NCBI RefSeq assembly: GCF_900114535.1
Contig: NZ_FOTK01000001.1
Location: 186,001-250,000, forward strand
DNA length: 64,000 nucleotides
Direction: 5' to 3'
DNA from: Methylobacterium pseudosasicola
GTDB lineage: Bacteria; Pseudomonadota; Alphaproteobacteria; Rhizobiales; Beijerinckiaceae
Below, piece by piece: positions 1-8,731 of the stretch. The position numbers and the translations under genes are program-made. How positions within the stretch are numbered: the stretch's first letter is position 1; every line of letters begins with the position of its first letter. Under the pieces are notes generated by a model. That model did no database searches and was not told where the DNA came from. It saw only the letters and a list, made by a program, of their open reading frames with translations.

Positions 1-137
1 AGCCCAGATGCCCCTCGACGCCGCGCTTGCCTTCTCCCGCCTCCGGCAGATCATCCATGGCATCGGCCCTTGCCGGTTATCAGCGTTCTGATATGTTGTT
101 CGTGTTTTGATAATAGCGCGAATGGCGGGGGCGCACC

Positions 138-620
138 ATGTCCGAAGTGACGCTGCACGATGAGGCGGGCTTTTCATACGACACGTTCAGGAACTCGGTC
201 CCGGCGGCTCACGCGGCGCTGCTCGCCCTCGGCGAGGCCGTGGATGAGGCCGGCCTGGATAAGCGCCTGAGCGAGATCGTGAAGATCCGCGTCTCCCAGA
301 TCAACGGTTGTGCGTTCTGCGTCGGCTTTCACCTCGACACGGCGCGCCGCCTCGGCATCGCCGACCCGATTCTCGACGCGATCGCCGTCTGGCGCGACAG
401 CCCGGTCTTCTCGGCCCGCGAGCGCACCGCCCTGGCCTGGGCCGAGCACCTCACCCGTATGGCCGACGGCGCTGCGCCCTCGCACTCCGCCGAGCCGCCC
501 AGCGCGCTGCTCAGCCGAGACGAGACGCTGCTGCTGACCGTCGCGATCGCCGCCATCAACGCCTGGAACCTCATCGCGGGCGGCCTGCATTTCTCGCCAC
601 TCGCCCAGCGGGCGGCCTGA
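138..620 (+). CDS. AhpD-like / carboxymuconolactone decarboxylase-family protein
   Basis: A 160-aa protein of the AhpD/CMD superfamily. The family signature is visible as two cysteines, C58 and C61 (CAFC), followed by a histidine a few residues later (GFHLD). In AhpD these residues carry out peroxidase or disulfide chemistry. The length fits the single-domain alkylhydroperoxidase family. It stands alone on the plus strand, convergent with cobT, whose stop lies 27 bp downstream. A role in peroxide or disulfide stress is inferred from the family; the physiological substrate is unknown. Confidence 0.85.
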   Translation: MSEVTLHDEAGFSYDTFRNSVPAAHAALLALGEAVDEAGLDKRLSEIVKIRVSQINGCAFCVGFHLDTARRLGIADPILDAIAVWRDSPVFSARERTALAWAEHLTRMADGAAPSHSAEPPSALLSRDETLLLTVAIAAINAWNLIAGGLHFSPLAQRAA

Positions 621-647
621 GGGTCGCGCCGGGCACCCCGCAAACCG

Positions 648-2555
648 TCAGCGCCGTCCGCCCGCCGCGCGCAGGGCCCGGCCCGTGGGCGCGGATGCGT
701 TGTTCTCCTCGAACAATTCGGCCAGCTTCTCCGTCATGGCGCCGCCCAGTTCCTCGGCATCGATGATCGTCACGGCCCGGCGGTAATAGCGGGTGACGTC
801 GTGGCCGATGCCGATGGCCAGGAGTTCCACCGGCGAGCGGGTCTCGATCTCCTCGATCATCCAGCGCAGGTGCCGCTCGAGGTAGTTGCCGGCATTGACC
901 GACAGGGTCGAGTCGTCGACCGGCGCGCCGTCCGAGATCACCATCAAGATCTTGCGCTGCTCGGGCCGCCCGAGCAGGCGCTTATGCGCCCAGTCCAGGG
1001 CCTCGCCGTCGATGTTCTCTTTGAGGAGACCTTCGCGCATCATCAGCCCGAGATTCTTCCGGGCCCGGCGCCAGGGCGCGTCCGCCGACTTGTAGACGAT
1101 GTGGCGCAGGTCGTTGAGGCGGCCCGGGTTCGGCGGCTTGCCGGCGGCGAGCCAGGCCTCGCGGCTCTGGCCGCCTTTCCAGGCCCGGGTGGTGAAGCCC
1201 AGAATCTCGACCTTCACGCCGCAGCGCTCAAGCGTCCGCGCCAGGATGTCGGCGCAGGTCGCCGCCACGGTGATCGGCCGGCCGCGCATCGAGCCGGAAT
1301 TGTCCAGCAACAGCGTGACCACGGTGTCGCGGAAATTGGTGTCCTTCTCCTGCTTGAAGGAGAGGGGCTGATACGGGTCGATGACCACGCGGACGAGCCG
1401 GGCCGGATCGAGCTGGCCCTCCTCCAGATCAAAGTCCCAGGCGCGGTTCTGCTGGGCCAGGAGCCGGCGCTGGAGCCGGTTGGCGAGGCGCCCAACGACG
1501 CCTTGAAGGTGCGAGAGCTGCTTGTCGAGGTAGCTGCGGAGGCGCGACAGCTCGTCGGCGTCGCACAGCTCTTCGGCGTGGATGATCTCGTCGAACCGGG
1601 GGTTGAACACCCGGTATTCGGGCCCGCGCGCCTCGTTGCCTTGGCGCGTCGGTGGTCGCGAGGCCTCGGAGGCCTCCTCGGATTCCGCGTCCTCGGACTC
1701 GTCGGGCAATTCGCCCGATGGCGCGTCGGCGGATTCCTGCGCGCCCTCCTCGATCTCGTCGGAGGCTTCCTCCGAGGTCTCGATCTCGGCGCGCTCGCCC
1801 TGGCTCTTCTCCTCGGAATCGCCCTCGCTCGGGTTCTGCTCGTCGTCCTGGGCGTCGTTCTCGTCGTCGTTCTCGTCATCCTCGGCGTCGAACGGCGTCT
1901 CGTCGGACATGTCGAGGGAGGTCAGCAGGTCGCGCACCGAGCGGGCGAACTTGCGCTGGTCCTCGATCGACCCGATCAGGCCGTCGAGGTTCGGTCCGGC
2001 CTTGGCCTCGATATGCGCGCGCCACAGCTCCACGATCTTGGAGGCCGCTTCCGGCGGCCGCTGCCCGGTCAGGCGCTCACGCACCATCAGGGCGACGGCA
2101 TCCTCCATGGGGGCATCGGCGCGGTCGGTGATGGTCTCGTACTTGCCGCCGCGATGGTAGCGGTCCTCCAGCATCGCCGTGATGTTGCTGGCGACGCCGG
2201 TCATCCGCCGCGAGCCGATCGCCTCGACCCGGGCCTGCTCCACAGCATCGTAGACCGCGCGGGCGGCGGCGTTCTCGGGGGCGAGCCGGCGATGCACCGC
2301 GATGTCGTGGCAGCCGAGCCGCAGCGCCATGGCGTCGGCATTGCCGCGCAGCACCGCGACATCCTGCGCCGAGAGCTTGCGGGGCGGCTCGGGCAGCCGG
2401 GCCTTGTCGCCGGTCAGCGCCGGCCGGTCGGTGGCGTAGGTCACCTCGACCTCGGACCGGCGGGCGATGGCGCGCAGGCACCCCGCCACCGAGCGCTTCA
2501 GGGGCTCGGCCACGGATTCGCGACGCTCGCCGGGCTTGCGGTTGGAGATGGACAT
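648..2555 (-). CDS. cobT: Aerobic cobaltochelatase subunit CobT
   Basis: 635 aa, close to the known CobT length. CobT works with CobS and CobN to insert cobalt into hydrogenobyrinate a,c-diamide in aerobic cobalamin synthesis. The N-terminal part is followed by a very acidic Asp/Glu/Ser-rich stretch at about residues 225-297, typical of CobT, and then a C-terminal von Willebrand A domain whose MIDAS motif DNSGSMRG lies near residue 415. It is downstream of cobS on the same strand, with a DUF29 gene between them. This arrangement is common in alphaproteobacteria. No CobN is present in the window. Confidence 0.95.
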   Translation of the reverse strand: MSISNRKPGERRESVAEPLKRSVAGCLRAIARRSEVEVTYATDRPALTGDKARLPEPPRKLSAQDVAVLRGNADAMALRLGCHDIAVHRRLAPENAAARAVYDAVEQARVEAIGSRRMTGVASNITAMLEDRYHRGGKYETITDRADAPMEDAVALMVRERLTGQRPPEAASKIVELWRAHIEAKAGPNLDGLIGSIEDQRKFARSVRDLLTSLDMSDETPFDAEDDENDDENDAQDDEQNPSEGDSEEKSQGERAEIETSEEASDEIEEGAQESADAPSGELPDESEDAESEEASEASRPPTRQGNEARGPEYRVFNPRFDEIIHAEELCDADELSRLRSYLDKQLSHLQGVVGRLANRLQRRLLAQQNRAWDFDLEEGQLDPARLVRVVIDPYQPLSFKQEKDTNFRDTVVTLLLDNSGSMRGRPITVAATCADILARTLERCGVKVEILGFTTRAWKGGQSREAWLAAGKPPNPGRLNDLRHIVYKSADAPWRRARKNLGLMMREGLLKENIDGEALDWAHKRLLGRPEQRKILMVISDGAPVDDSTLSVNAGNYLERHLRWMIEEIETRSPVELLAIGIGHDVTRYYRRAVTIIDAEELGGAMTEKLAELFEENNASAPTGRALRAAGGRR

Positions 2556-2561
2556 GCAGGG

Positions 2562-3059
2562 CTACGTCTTCATCGAATCGAGGTCGAAGGGGCGCTCAAG
2601 CAGATCGTCCCAGGTGTAGGGACATTCTGAAGGGAACTCGCCCGGCGGGAGGTGGCATTCATCCGCCGCCCAGTTGCGTGAGATTGGATAGATCTCGTCC
2701 CGCATCGTGTTGAGATGCGGCTTCAGACCCGGGTTCTTCCGCAGAATTTTTGCGTACCGGAGGCGCTGCTCGCGGATCGAGTAGATCCAGCTTGGCGTGC
2801 GCTTCTCCGGCTGCTGATCCCATTTGAGCATGTGCATGATGAGAACGCGCAACGCGCTTTCCATCTGACTGTATTGCGCGCTCCCCACGTCGCTCAGCTC
2901 CTCGGCGATGTTGTCGAGGTCGAGCGCGTCCACCCGGCCGGCGCGGAGCAGCGCCACCTGCTCCTGGACCCAGGTGTAGAGGTCGTCCGCATAGCGCGTC
3001 CGCCCATCGGCATGCGGAGCCGCCAAAGCGTCCTCGCGTGTCGGAGCCGGATGCGCCAT
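2562..3059 (-). CDS. DUF29 family protein
   Basis: 165 aa. The pattern YxxDLYxWxxEQxxLLRxG, then the IAEELxDxG segment and a central HMLKWDxQP stretch, is characteristic of DUF29, a helical family of unknown function common in cyanobacteria and alphaproteobacteria. The start at 3059 was chosen because GGAGGA lies four bases before it and because longer forms run into the end of cobS. It sits between cobS and cobT and is probably co-transcribed. Nothing in the sequence ties it to cobalamin synthesis, so it may simply be a passenger. Confidence 0.85.
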   Translation of the reverse strand: MAHPAPTREDALAAPHADGRTRYADDLYTWVQEQVALLRAGRVDALDLDNIAEELSDVGSAQYSQMESALRVLIMHMLKWDQQPEKRTPSWIYSIREQRLRYAKILRKNPGLKPHLNTMRDEIYPISRNWAADECHLPPGEFPSECPYTWDDLLERPFDLDSMKT

Positions 3060-3076
3060 CGCGTCCTCCATGCGGT

Positions 3077-4060
3077 TCAGCTCAGGGCGACGTTCAGCGC
3101 GCTCTCGGGCAGTTCCTTGCCGAAGGCGCGCTGGTAGAATTCGGCTACCAGGGTCCGCTCGAGCTCGTCGCACTTGTTCAAGAAGGTCACCCGGAACGCG
3201 AAGCCCACATCCTTGAAGATGTCGGCGTTCTCGGCCCAGGTGATGACCGTCCGCGGGCTCATGACGGTGGAGAGATCGCCGTTCATGAACGCGTTGCGGG
3301 TCAGGTCCGCCACCCGCACCATCCGGTTGACGATGTCGCGGCCCTGGTCATTGCGGTAGTGCACCGCCTTCGAGAGCACGATATCGACCTCGCGGTCGTG
3401 CGGCAGGTAGTTCAGGGTCGTCACAATCGACCAGCGGTCCATCTGGCCTTGGTTGATCTGCTGCGTGCCGTGATAGAGGCCCGACGTGTCGCCAAGGCCC
3501 ACGGTGTTGGCAGTGGCGAACAGCCGGAAGGCCGGGTGCGGGCGGATCACGCGCTTCTGATCGAGCAGCGTCAGGCGGCCAGACAATTCCAGCACGCGTT
3601 GGATCACGAACATCACGTCCGGCCGGCCGGCATCGTACTCGTCGAACACCAGGGCGACGTTGTTCTGCAGCGCCCAGGGCAGGATGCCGTCCTGGAAGGC
3701 GGTGATCTGCTTGCCGTCCTGCAGGACGATGGCGTCCTTACCGACGAGGTCGATGCGCGAGACGTGGCTGTCGAGGTTGATCCGCACGCAGGGCCAGTTC
3801 AGCCGCGCGGCGACCTGCTCGATATGGGTCGACTTGCCGGTGCCGTGATAGCCGGTGACCATCACGCGGCGGTTGCGCGCGAAGCCGGCCAGGATCGCCA
3901 GCGTCGTCTCCCGATCAAAGATGTAGTCCGGATCGAGATCGGGAACGTGCTCCTCCGGCTCGGCATAGGCCGGAACCTTGAGGTCGAGGTCGATGCCGAA
4001 GACCTCGCGGACGGAAACGGTGCGGTCGGGCAGCGCGGCGGGCGTGTCGTCAGAGAGCAT
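3077..4060 (-). CDS. cobS: Aerobic cobaltochelatase AAA+ subunit CobS
   Basis: 327 aa from the ATG at 4060, preceded by GAGG; known CobS proteins are about 330 aa. It is the AAA+ ATPase subunit that drives CobNST cobalt insertion. Walker [11 protein letters not shown] lies near residue 70, Walker [10 protein letters not shown] near residue 135, and a sensor-type ATANT segment follows. A longer open frame extends upstream to 4156, but its extra 32 residues are Arg/Pro-rich and unlike the family. It lies upstream of the DUF29 gene and cobT on the same strand. Confidence 0.95.
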   Translation of the reverse strand: MLSDDTPAALPDRTVSVREVFGIDLDLKVPAYAEPEEHVPDLDPDYIFDRETTLAILAGFARNRRVMVTGYHGTGKSTHIEQVAARLNWPCVRINLDSHVSRIDLVGKDAIVLQDGKQITAFQDGILPWALQNNVALVFDEYDAGRPDVMFVIQRVLELSGRLTLLDQKRVIRPHPAFRLFATANTVGLGDTSGLYHGTQQINQGQMDRWSIVTTLNYLPHDREVDIVLSKAVHYRNDQGRDIVNRMVRVADLTRNAFMNGDLSTVMSPRTVITWAENADIFKDVGFAFRVTFLNKCDELERTLVAEFYQRAFGKELPESALNVALS

Positions 4061-4270
4061 TCGGGACCTCGTGAGGCGCGGAAACTCCAGCCCGAGGGAA
4101 TGGAGCCTCCGCACGGAAGAACGTCGAGCCGGGCATCCGCCGCGGGGCGGACTCACATCTTTAAACGGCGACGCTGTGCGGCGCCACCGATCGGCACCAG
4201 CCCCATATAGGGTCGCGCCGCGCGGTTTGCCCTATCGTACGACCGGATCGGCCTGCATCGTTCGTGCCGC

Positions 4271-4894
4271 TCAGCAGAGCCCGGCGGCGCGCAGCACGTC
4301 GTGGGCGCGGATGATGTCGCGCAGCCGCTCCTCGAACGAGCGGTCGCCGCCATTGGCATCGGGGTGGAAGCGCTTCACCAGCGCCTTGTACTGCGCCTTA
4401 ATGGCGGGCCCGTCGGCCCCCTCTTCAAGGCCCATCACGTCGAGGGCGCGGCGCACCGTGGCGGTGCGGCGGGGTTTTTCCGGCTCCGGCTGGCGGGCGC
4501 GGCGGCGTCCCTCGACGCCGGCGCCGCGCAGGATGCCGAGCGGATCGACATAGGCCCAGTCCCGGGTCGGCTCCTCGGCCGGCTTGCCCTGGCCGGCGGG
4601 GTTCACCCCCATGGCCCAGGTCGGGCGGTGCCCGATGATCGCATCCTTCTGATAAGCCTGGACGGCGGCATCGTTCATGCCGTCGAAGTAATTGTAGCTC
4701 GCATTGTAGGCGCGCACGTGATCGATGCAGAACCGCCAGTACTGGCCCTCCGCCTTACGCCCCTTCGGGGCTCGGTGCAGGCCCGGCTGCGTGCAGCCCT
4801 GAGCCTCGCACGTGCCGTCGGCCGCGGGCTTCGGCTCGTCGCAGGACGGTTTTCTGATCCGGATGCTGTCGAACAGGCGCGAGTTGAGATCCAT
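4271..4894 (-). CDS. J-domain (DnaJ-like) protein
   Basis: 207 aa starting at the ATG at 4894 (MDLNSRLFDS). The J domain is at the C-terminus, with the HPD tripeptide in RFHPDANGGD; most DnaJ proteins carry it at the N-terminus. The N-terminal half has a conserved CxxxxC...RFCIDHVRAYN region seen in the alphaproteobacterial DnaJ-like family found next to bolA and cobST. It probably stimulates the ATPase of an Hsp70, but no client is evident. It diverges from bolA across about 110 bp and lies about 210 bp upstream of cobS. Confidence 0.9.
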   Translation of the reverse strand: MDLNSRLFDSIRIRKPSCDEPKPAADGTCEAQGCTQPGLHRAPKGRKAEGQYWRFCIDHVRAYNASYNYFDGMNDAAVQAYQKDAIIGHRPTWAMGVNPAGQGKPAEEPTRDWAYVDPLGILRGAGVEGRRRARQPEPEKPRRTATVRRALDVMGLEEGADGPAIKAQYKALVKRFHPDANGGDRSFEERLRDIIRAHDVLRAAGLC

Positions 4895-5003
4895 GACGGG
4901 CCGATTATGAGGGGGCAAACCGGAGACACAAGGGCACCGGGCCTGATGACGCATGCGCGGGATCGGGCTTGACGGATGCCGGCGAATTAGAGGTGAGGGC
5001 GCG

Positions 5004-5300
5004 ATGGCTGACGGGATCGGTGAGGACGGCACCCTGCGGGGCTGGATGGAGGCGAAACTGCGCGCGGAACTCGCGCCGGCTCACCTCGACGTGATCGACG
5101 AATCGCACCTGCATGCGGGCCATTCCGGGGCGCGGCCGGGAGGCGAGACCCATTACCGGCTCGACATCGTCGCGTCGGCCTTCGAGGGCAAGAGCCGCGT
5201 GGAGCGGCACCGCCTGGTCAACGCCCTGCTGGACGACGCCTTCAAGCGCGGCCTGCACGCCCTGGCCTTGCGCGCCCGGACCCCGGCCGAGGCCGCCTGA
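5004..5300 (+). CDS. BolA family protein
   Basis: 98 aa from the ATG at 5004, which is preceded by GAGGTGAGGG. The BolA/IbaG fold is shown by the conserved HxGH-like stretch (LHAGHSG), the HYRLDIVASAF strand and the RHRLVNALL helix near the end. BolA proteins pair with monothiol glutaredoxins in iron-sulfur and iron regulation. No glutaredoxin gene is next to it here. The conserved linkage with the divergent J-domain gene and cobST is typical of Rhizobiales. Confidence 0.9.
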   Translation: MADGIGEDGTLRGWMEAKLRAELAPAHLDVIDESHLHAGHSGARPGGETHYRLDIVASAFEGKSRVERHRLVNALLDDAFKRGLHALALRARTPAEAA

Positions 5301-5449
5301 AGCCGGCAACGGATTGGCAACGGATTAGGACGTGAGGATATGGCGATCGTGGCTCCGGTTCGCACCCCCGAAACCGTCGGCTCCGCCCCGGAACGGGTGT
5401 TCCGGCGCACCCGCGAACGGCCCGGATCGACCGCAGGCCGGAGGTCGCC

Positions 5450-5881
5450 ATGGCCCTGCGGGTGAACGCGCGGATCGTCATCGAGGACGACGAGATCGAG
5501 CTGTCGTTCATGCGCGCCTCGGGGGCGGGCGGGCAGAACGTCAACAAGGTCGAGACCGCGGTCCAGCTGCGCTGGTCGATCCTCGCCTCGCCCTCGGTCG
5601 ATGAGCGGGTCAAGGCGAACCTGTACAAGCTCGCTGGCCGGCGCCTGACCAAGGACGGCGTCCTGGTCCTGTCCGGGCAGCGGCACCGGACCCAGGAGCG
5701 CAACCGGGCCGACGTGCTGCAGCGGCTGGTCGACCTCGTGACCGAGGCGGCCAAGCCGCCGCCGCCGATCCGCCGCGCGACCAAGCCCACCAAGGGCTCG
5801 AAAGAGCGGCGCATCGGCGCCAAGAAGAGCCGCGCCGTGATCAAGCAGGGCCGGGGCAGCTACCGGGATTCCGAGGGCTGA
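5450..5881 (+). CDS. arfB: Ribosome-rescue peptidyl-tRNA hydrolase ArfB
   Basis: 143 aa. It contains the catalytic GGQ motif in GAGGQNVNKVETAV near residue 28, as in class I release factors, but lacks their codon-recognition domains. The C-terminus is the Lys/Arg-rich tail (KGSKERRIGAKKSR) that enters the empty mRNA channel of stalled ribosomes. ArfB (YaeJ) releases nascent peptides from non-stop ribosomes. The start is supported by GGAGG seven bases upstream. A 41-codon frame begins at 5341 and overlaps this start; see the findings. Confidence 0.93.
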   Translation: MALRVNARIVIEDDEIELSFMRASGAGGQNVNKVETAVQLRWSILASPSVDERVKANLYKLAGRRLTKDGVLVLSGQRHRTQERNRADVLQRLVDLVTEAAKPPPPIRRATKPTKGSKERRIGAKKSRAVIKQGRGSYRDSEG

Positions 5882-6002
5882 TCTGGGTTTGGCGCGTCGC
5901 TCGCCCAAAGACCCATGATCTCACAGAGCCATCGCCGCACGCTCGCTTGACGTGGAGCGCACTCCAACACGTAAACCGCATCGGCGCAGTGAGTCTCGCC
6001 CG

Positions 6003-6389
6003 ATGAAGATCAGCGACTTTTCAATCCGAAGCGGCCTCAGCACCGATACGCTCCGCTATTACGAGCGGATCGGCTTGCTGCCCCGAACCGCGCGCGATGG
6101 CGGCGGCCGGCGCAGTTACGGTGCGGATGATCTCGCCTGGGCGCGCTTCCTGAGCAAGCTCCAGGCGATGGACATGCCGATCCGCGAACGGCTCGAATAC
6201 AGCCGCCTGCGATCCAGGGGCGACGCCACTCTCGGCGCGCGTCGCGCGATGCTTGAGGCGCACCGGGCCGCCCTCGTCGCGCGCCGGGACGAACTGCGCG
6301 GGCTCATCGCGGCCCTCGACGCGAAGATCGCCCATTACCACGACCGAGAAGTCCAAACCCAAGAAACTCAAACCGGAGACAGCCTATGA
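6003..6389 (+). CDS. MerR family transcriptional regulator
   Basis: 128 aa from the ATG at 6003. The N-terminal winged helix-turn-helix is typical of MerR (MKISDFSIRSGLSTDTLRYY, then ERIGLLP and RRSY), followed by the long dimerisation helix ending with RDELRGLIAALDAKIAHY. No conserved metal-binding cysteines are visible, so it is likely a small-molecule or stress sensor of the YyaN/AdhR kind. Its stop overlaps the start of the next gene (ATGA), so it probably regulates that gene. Confidence 0.9.
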   Translation: MKISDFSIRSGLSTDTLRYYERIGLLPRTARDGGGRRSYGADDLAWARFLSKLQAMDMPIRERLEYSRLRSRGDATLGARRAMLEAHRAALVARRDELRGLIAALDAKIAHYHDREVQTQETQTGDSL

Positions 6390-6838
6390 TGGTCGATCGA
6401 CGCACCGTGATGGCCGGCGCGGCAGCACTTCCGCTCGCGGATGGATCCAGCGCTCCTGAAGGCTCGCTGCCGCAGGACCGCTATGAGCGCGGTCTGGCCC
6501 AACTCCGGGCCATCAGCGGATCACAGGGTGCCGCCGTGGTCGAGAGCCTGCGCGACATCGCCCCCGATCTCGGCCGCTACATCGTCGAGTTCGCCTATGG
6601 CGACGTGTTCGCGCGTCCCGGGCTGGACGTGAAGACGCGCGAACTGATGACCGTCGCCGCGCTCACCGCAATGGGAACAGCCGCCCCGCAGCTGAAGGTC
6701 CACATGCGGGCCGCGTTGCGGGTCGGGGCCTCGCGGCAGGAGATCGTTGAGACCGTGATGCAGATGATCCCCTATGCCGGTTTTCCCGCGGCGCTCAATG
6801 CCATCGGCACCGCGCGCGATGCCTTCGCTGCCGAGTGA
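6386..6838 (+). CDS. Carboxymuconolactone decarboxylase family protein
   Basis: 150 aa, coupled to the MerR gene by a 4-bp overlap. The CMD-family core is seen in KTRELMTVAALTAMGTAAPQ and VGASRQEIVETVMQMIPYAG. The AhpD-type CxxC is absent, so it resembles gamma-carboxymuconolactone decarboxylase or its uncharacterised relatives. The N-terminus (DRRTVMAGAAALPLA) looks like a short, possibly degenerate Tat or Sec signal, which is unusual for the family. The MerR-CMD pairing suggests an inducible detoxification unit. The substrate is unknown. Confidence 0.85.
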   Translation: MMVDRRTVMAGAAALPLADGSSAPEGSLPQDRYERGLAQLRAISGSQGAAVVESLRDIAPDLGRYIVEFAYGDVFARPGLDVKTRELMTVAALTAMGTAAPQLKVHMRAALRVGASRQEIVETVMQMIPYAGFPAALNAIGTARDAFAAE

Positions 6839-6853
6839 GCAGGCTGAGGCCGC

Positions 6854-7648
6854 TCAATGAATCGCGTCGATCACCTGCGCCTTCGGACTGGCGTCGGGGG
6901 CGGGGGCCGAGCCGGCGACTAAGGTGCTACCGGGCTTGGCGATGGTCAGCGCGATCGCGATCAGCGCCAGCAGTGCGGCGAGGCCGGCGGGGAACAGGAA
7001 GGCGGATTCGCCGTAGCGGATGTCGAGCAGGCCACCGAGCACGGCGCCGGTGCTGAGGCCGGCCCAGAGCGGCGCCTGGATCCAGAACGAGGGCGCCACC
7101 GTGCCGAGCAGCAGGTTCGCGCAGCCAGTGCCGAAGCGGACCACCGCGCCGGTGACGTAGGTCAGCGCCAGCGAGCGGCCGCCCTCGTCCTGCAAGGTCG
7201 CATTCTGGAGCCCCAGGGCCAGCACGATCGGGTAGGCGTGCAGCGGGTAGGCGAAGGTGCCCCAGGGCATCAGCAGGCCGCCAGCCAGCAGCAGCGCCTG
7301 GAGTGTCAGCAGGACGGCGAGACGCCAGCGCCCGACCCAGGCGGCGATCAGCGTGCCTAGGAAGGCGCCGAAGCAGAACAGGCTGATGGTACTGGCGACG
7401 CGGGTGACGTTCTCCCAATCGCCGTTCGACACCGCCACGCCGAAGCGCGTGGTGTTGCCCGACATGAACGACATGAACAGCTGCGAGAATTCCAGGAAGC
7501 CGATGGAATCGGCGCATCCCGCAAGGGTCGCCAGCGCGATGGCGAAAAAGATCCGCGTTCGGGGATCTGCTGGGAAGGAACGGTCCACGGGCAGGTCGGG
7601 CTTGCGCTCCTGTGCGCCGCCATCGTTCCTGCCGCCGAAATCCGCCAT
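6854..7648 (-). CDS. DUF1275 (YoaK-type) membrane protein
   Basis: 264 aa from the ATG at 7648, which has GGGGAC upstream. It has about six hydrophobic helices and the DUF1275 signature GCADSIGFLEF...FMSFMSGNTTRFG, plus the later SLALTYVTGAVVRFG motif. DUF1275/YoaK proteins are inner-membrane proteins of unknown function, possibly transporters. It is convergent with the CMD-like gene 15 bp away. Nothing nearby gives a specific role. Confidence 0.85.
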   Translation of the reverse strand: MADFGGRNDGGAQERKPDLPVDRSFPADPRTRIFFAIALATLAGCADSIGFLEFSQLFMSFMSGNTTRFGVAVSNGDWENVTRVASTISLFCFGAFLGTLIAAWVGRWRLAVLLTLQALLLAGGLLMPWGTFAYPLHAYPIVLALGLQNATLQDEGGRSLALTYVTGAVVRFGTGCANLLLGTVAPSFWIQAPLWAGLSTGAVLGGLLDIRYGESAFLFPAGLAALLALIAIALTIAKPGSTLVAGSAPAPDASPKAQVIDAIH

Positions 7649-7715
7649 GCTGGTCCCCAGTTCCACTGCCGCGCTTGATGCGACCGACTGACAATGGACG
7701 AATAGCCGAGCGGTT

Positions 7716-8663
7716 TCATGCCGCGGTGCGCCGCAACACAACGACGCGGCCCGGCACCGGCTGGCCGTTCTCCCGCCGGACATCGGCCGGGTGCAGGGTT
7801 AGAATCTCCAGGCCGGCCGGGCTGGCTGAGTCGGCAATATGGGAATCCGCATGGGCGTAGCGCCCGTCTGCCCCCAGGGCCGCGCCGTCGCCGTCCTTGG
7901 ATTGCACCGTGAAGGCCGCGATTCCGCCGGGTCGCAGGACGCGGGCGATCCCATCGAGTACGGGCGCAAGGTCCGCCACGTAGATCAGCACGTCCGCTGC
8001 GAGGCATAGATCGGCGGAGATCGAACCCTCCCCCGCCAAAAACGCCAACAGATCGCCCTCGGCCAGTCGGTCGTAGAGCGGCCGGCCGTCCTGCGTCTTG
8101 GCGCGAGCCAGGGCCAGCATCCCGGGGGAGAGATCGACCCCGGTGAGATGCCCGACCCGGTCGCGGATCGCCGCGCCCATCAAGCCGGTGCCGCAGCCGA
8201 GATCGAGCGCGACGTTGAACCGCCCCGGTTCGACGGGCAGGGCGTCCAGCACGAGTTGCGGGCCGACATAGCCGAGCCCGTCGACGAGATGGCGTTCGAA
8301 ACGCGGGGCGTAGCCGTCGAAGAGCATTCGAATATAGGCCGGCGACAAGGCCGGCAGGCCGCCGCCTTCGCCGAGTCGGACGAGATGCGCCCGCACGCCG
8401 AGCGCATCGTCGGGATCGATGTCGAGGGCGCATGCATAGGCCCGCGTCGCGGCGGCCCGCAGAACCGGATCGTCGGTTTGCGCGGCCAGGCCTTCCCGGG
8501 CGCGGCCGAGCAGCAGCCAAGCCGGGGCGTAGCGGGGCGCGATCTCCAGGGCCTGCTCGGCGAGATCCGCGGCCCCGGAGAAGTCGTGGTCGGCGAGGCA
8601 CGCCTCGGCGTAGCGATAGCGGCGGTCGGCGAGGAGGTCGCCGGAACTGTGTTGCGGGGCCAT
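7716..8663 (-). CDS. TPR-containing SAM-dependent methyltransferase
   Basis: 315 aa from the ATG at 8663. The N-terminal 90 residues form TPR-like helices (YRYAEACLADHDFSGAADLA and a second copy at YACALDIDPDDALG). The C-terminal half is a class I methyltransferase with the SAM motif DLGCGTGLMG followed by TGVDLSPGML. This architecture is found in a Rhizobiales family of unknown substrate. It diverges from the ligase-associated exonuclease across about 70 bp, so the two may share a promoter region. Confidence 0.85.
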   Translation of the reverse strand: MAPQHSSGDLLADRRYRYAEACLADHDFSGAADLAEQALEIAPRYAPAWLLLGRAREGLAAQTDDPVLRAAATRAYACALDIDPDDALGVRAHLVRLGEGGGLPALSPAYIRMLFDGYAPRFERHLVDGLGYVGPQLVLDALPVEPGRFNVALDLGCGTGLMGAAIRDRVGHLTGVDLSPGMLALARAKTQDGRPLYDRLAEGDLLAFLAGEGSISADLCLAADVLIYVADLAPVLDGIARVLRPGGIAAFTVQSKDGDGAALGADGRYAHADSHIADSASPAGLEILTLHPADVRRENGQPVPGRVVVLRRTAA

Positions 8664-8731
8664 GCGTCTGCCGGGTCGGGGGCGCCTATATACCGGGGCC
8701 ACCGGCGGACTCCACCCGCACCAAGGACCCG

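Noticed and set aside
801..2630. Long open frame of 609 codons on the plus strand opposite cobT
   Set aside because: It is the antisense shadow of a clear cobT gene in high-GC DNA, with Gly/Leu/Arg/Val-rich nonsense and no family motif.
2556..4300. Cobalamin riboswitch near cobS/cobT
   Set aside because: No B12-box-like sequence was seen upstream of cobS or the J-domain gene.
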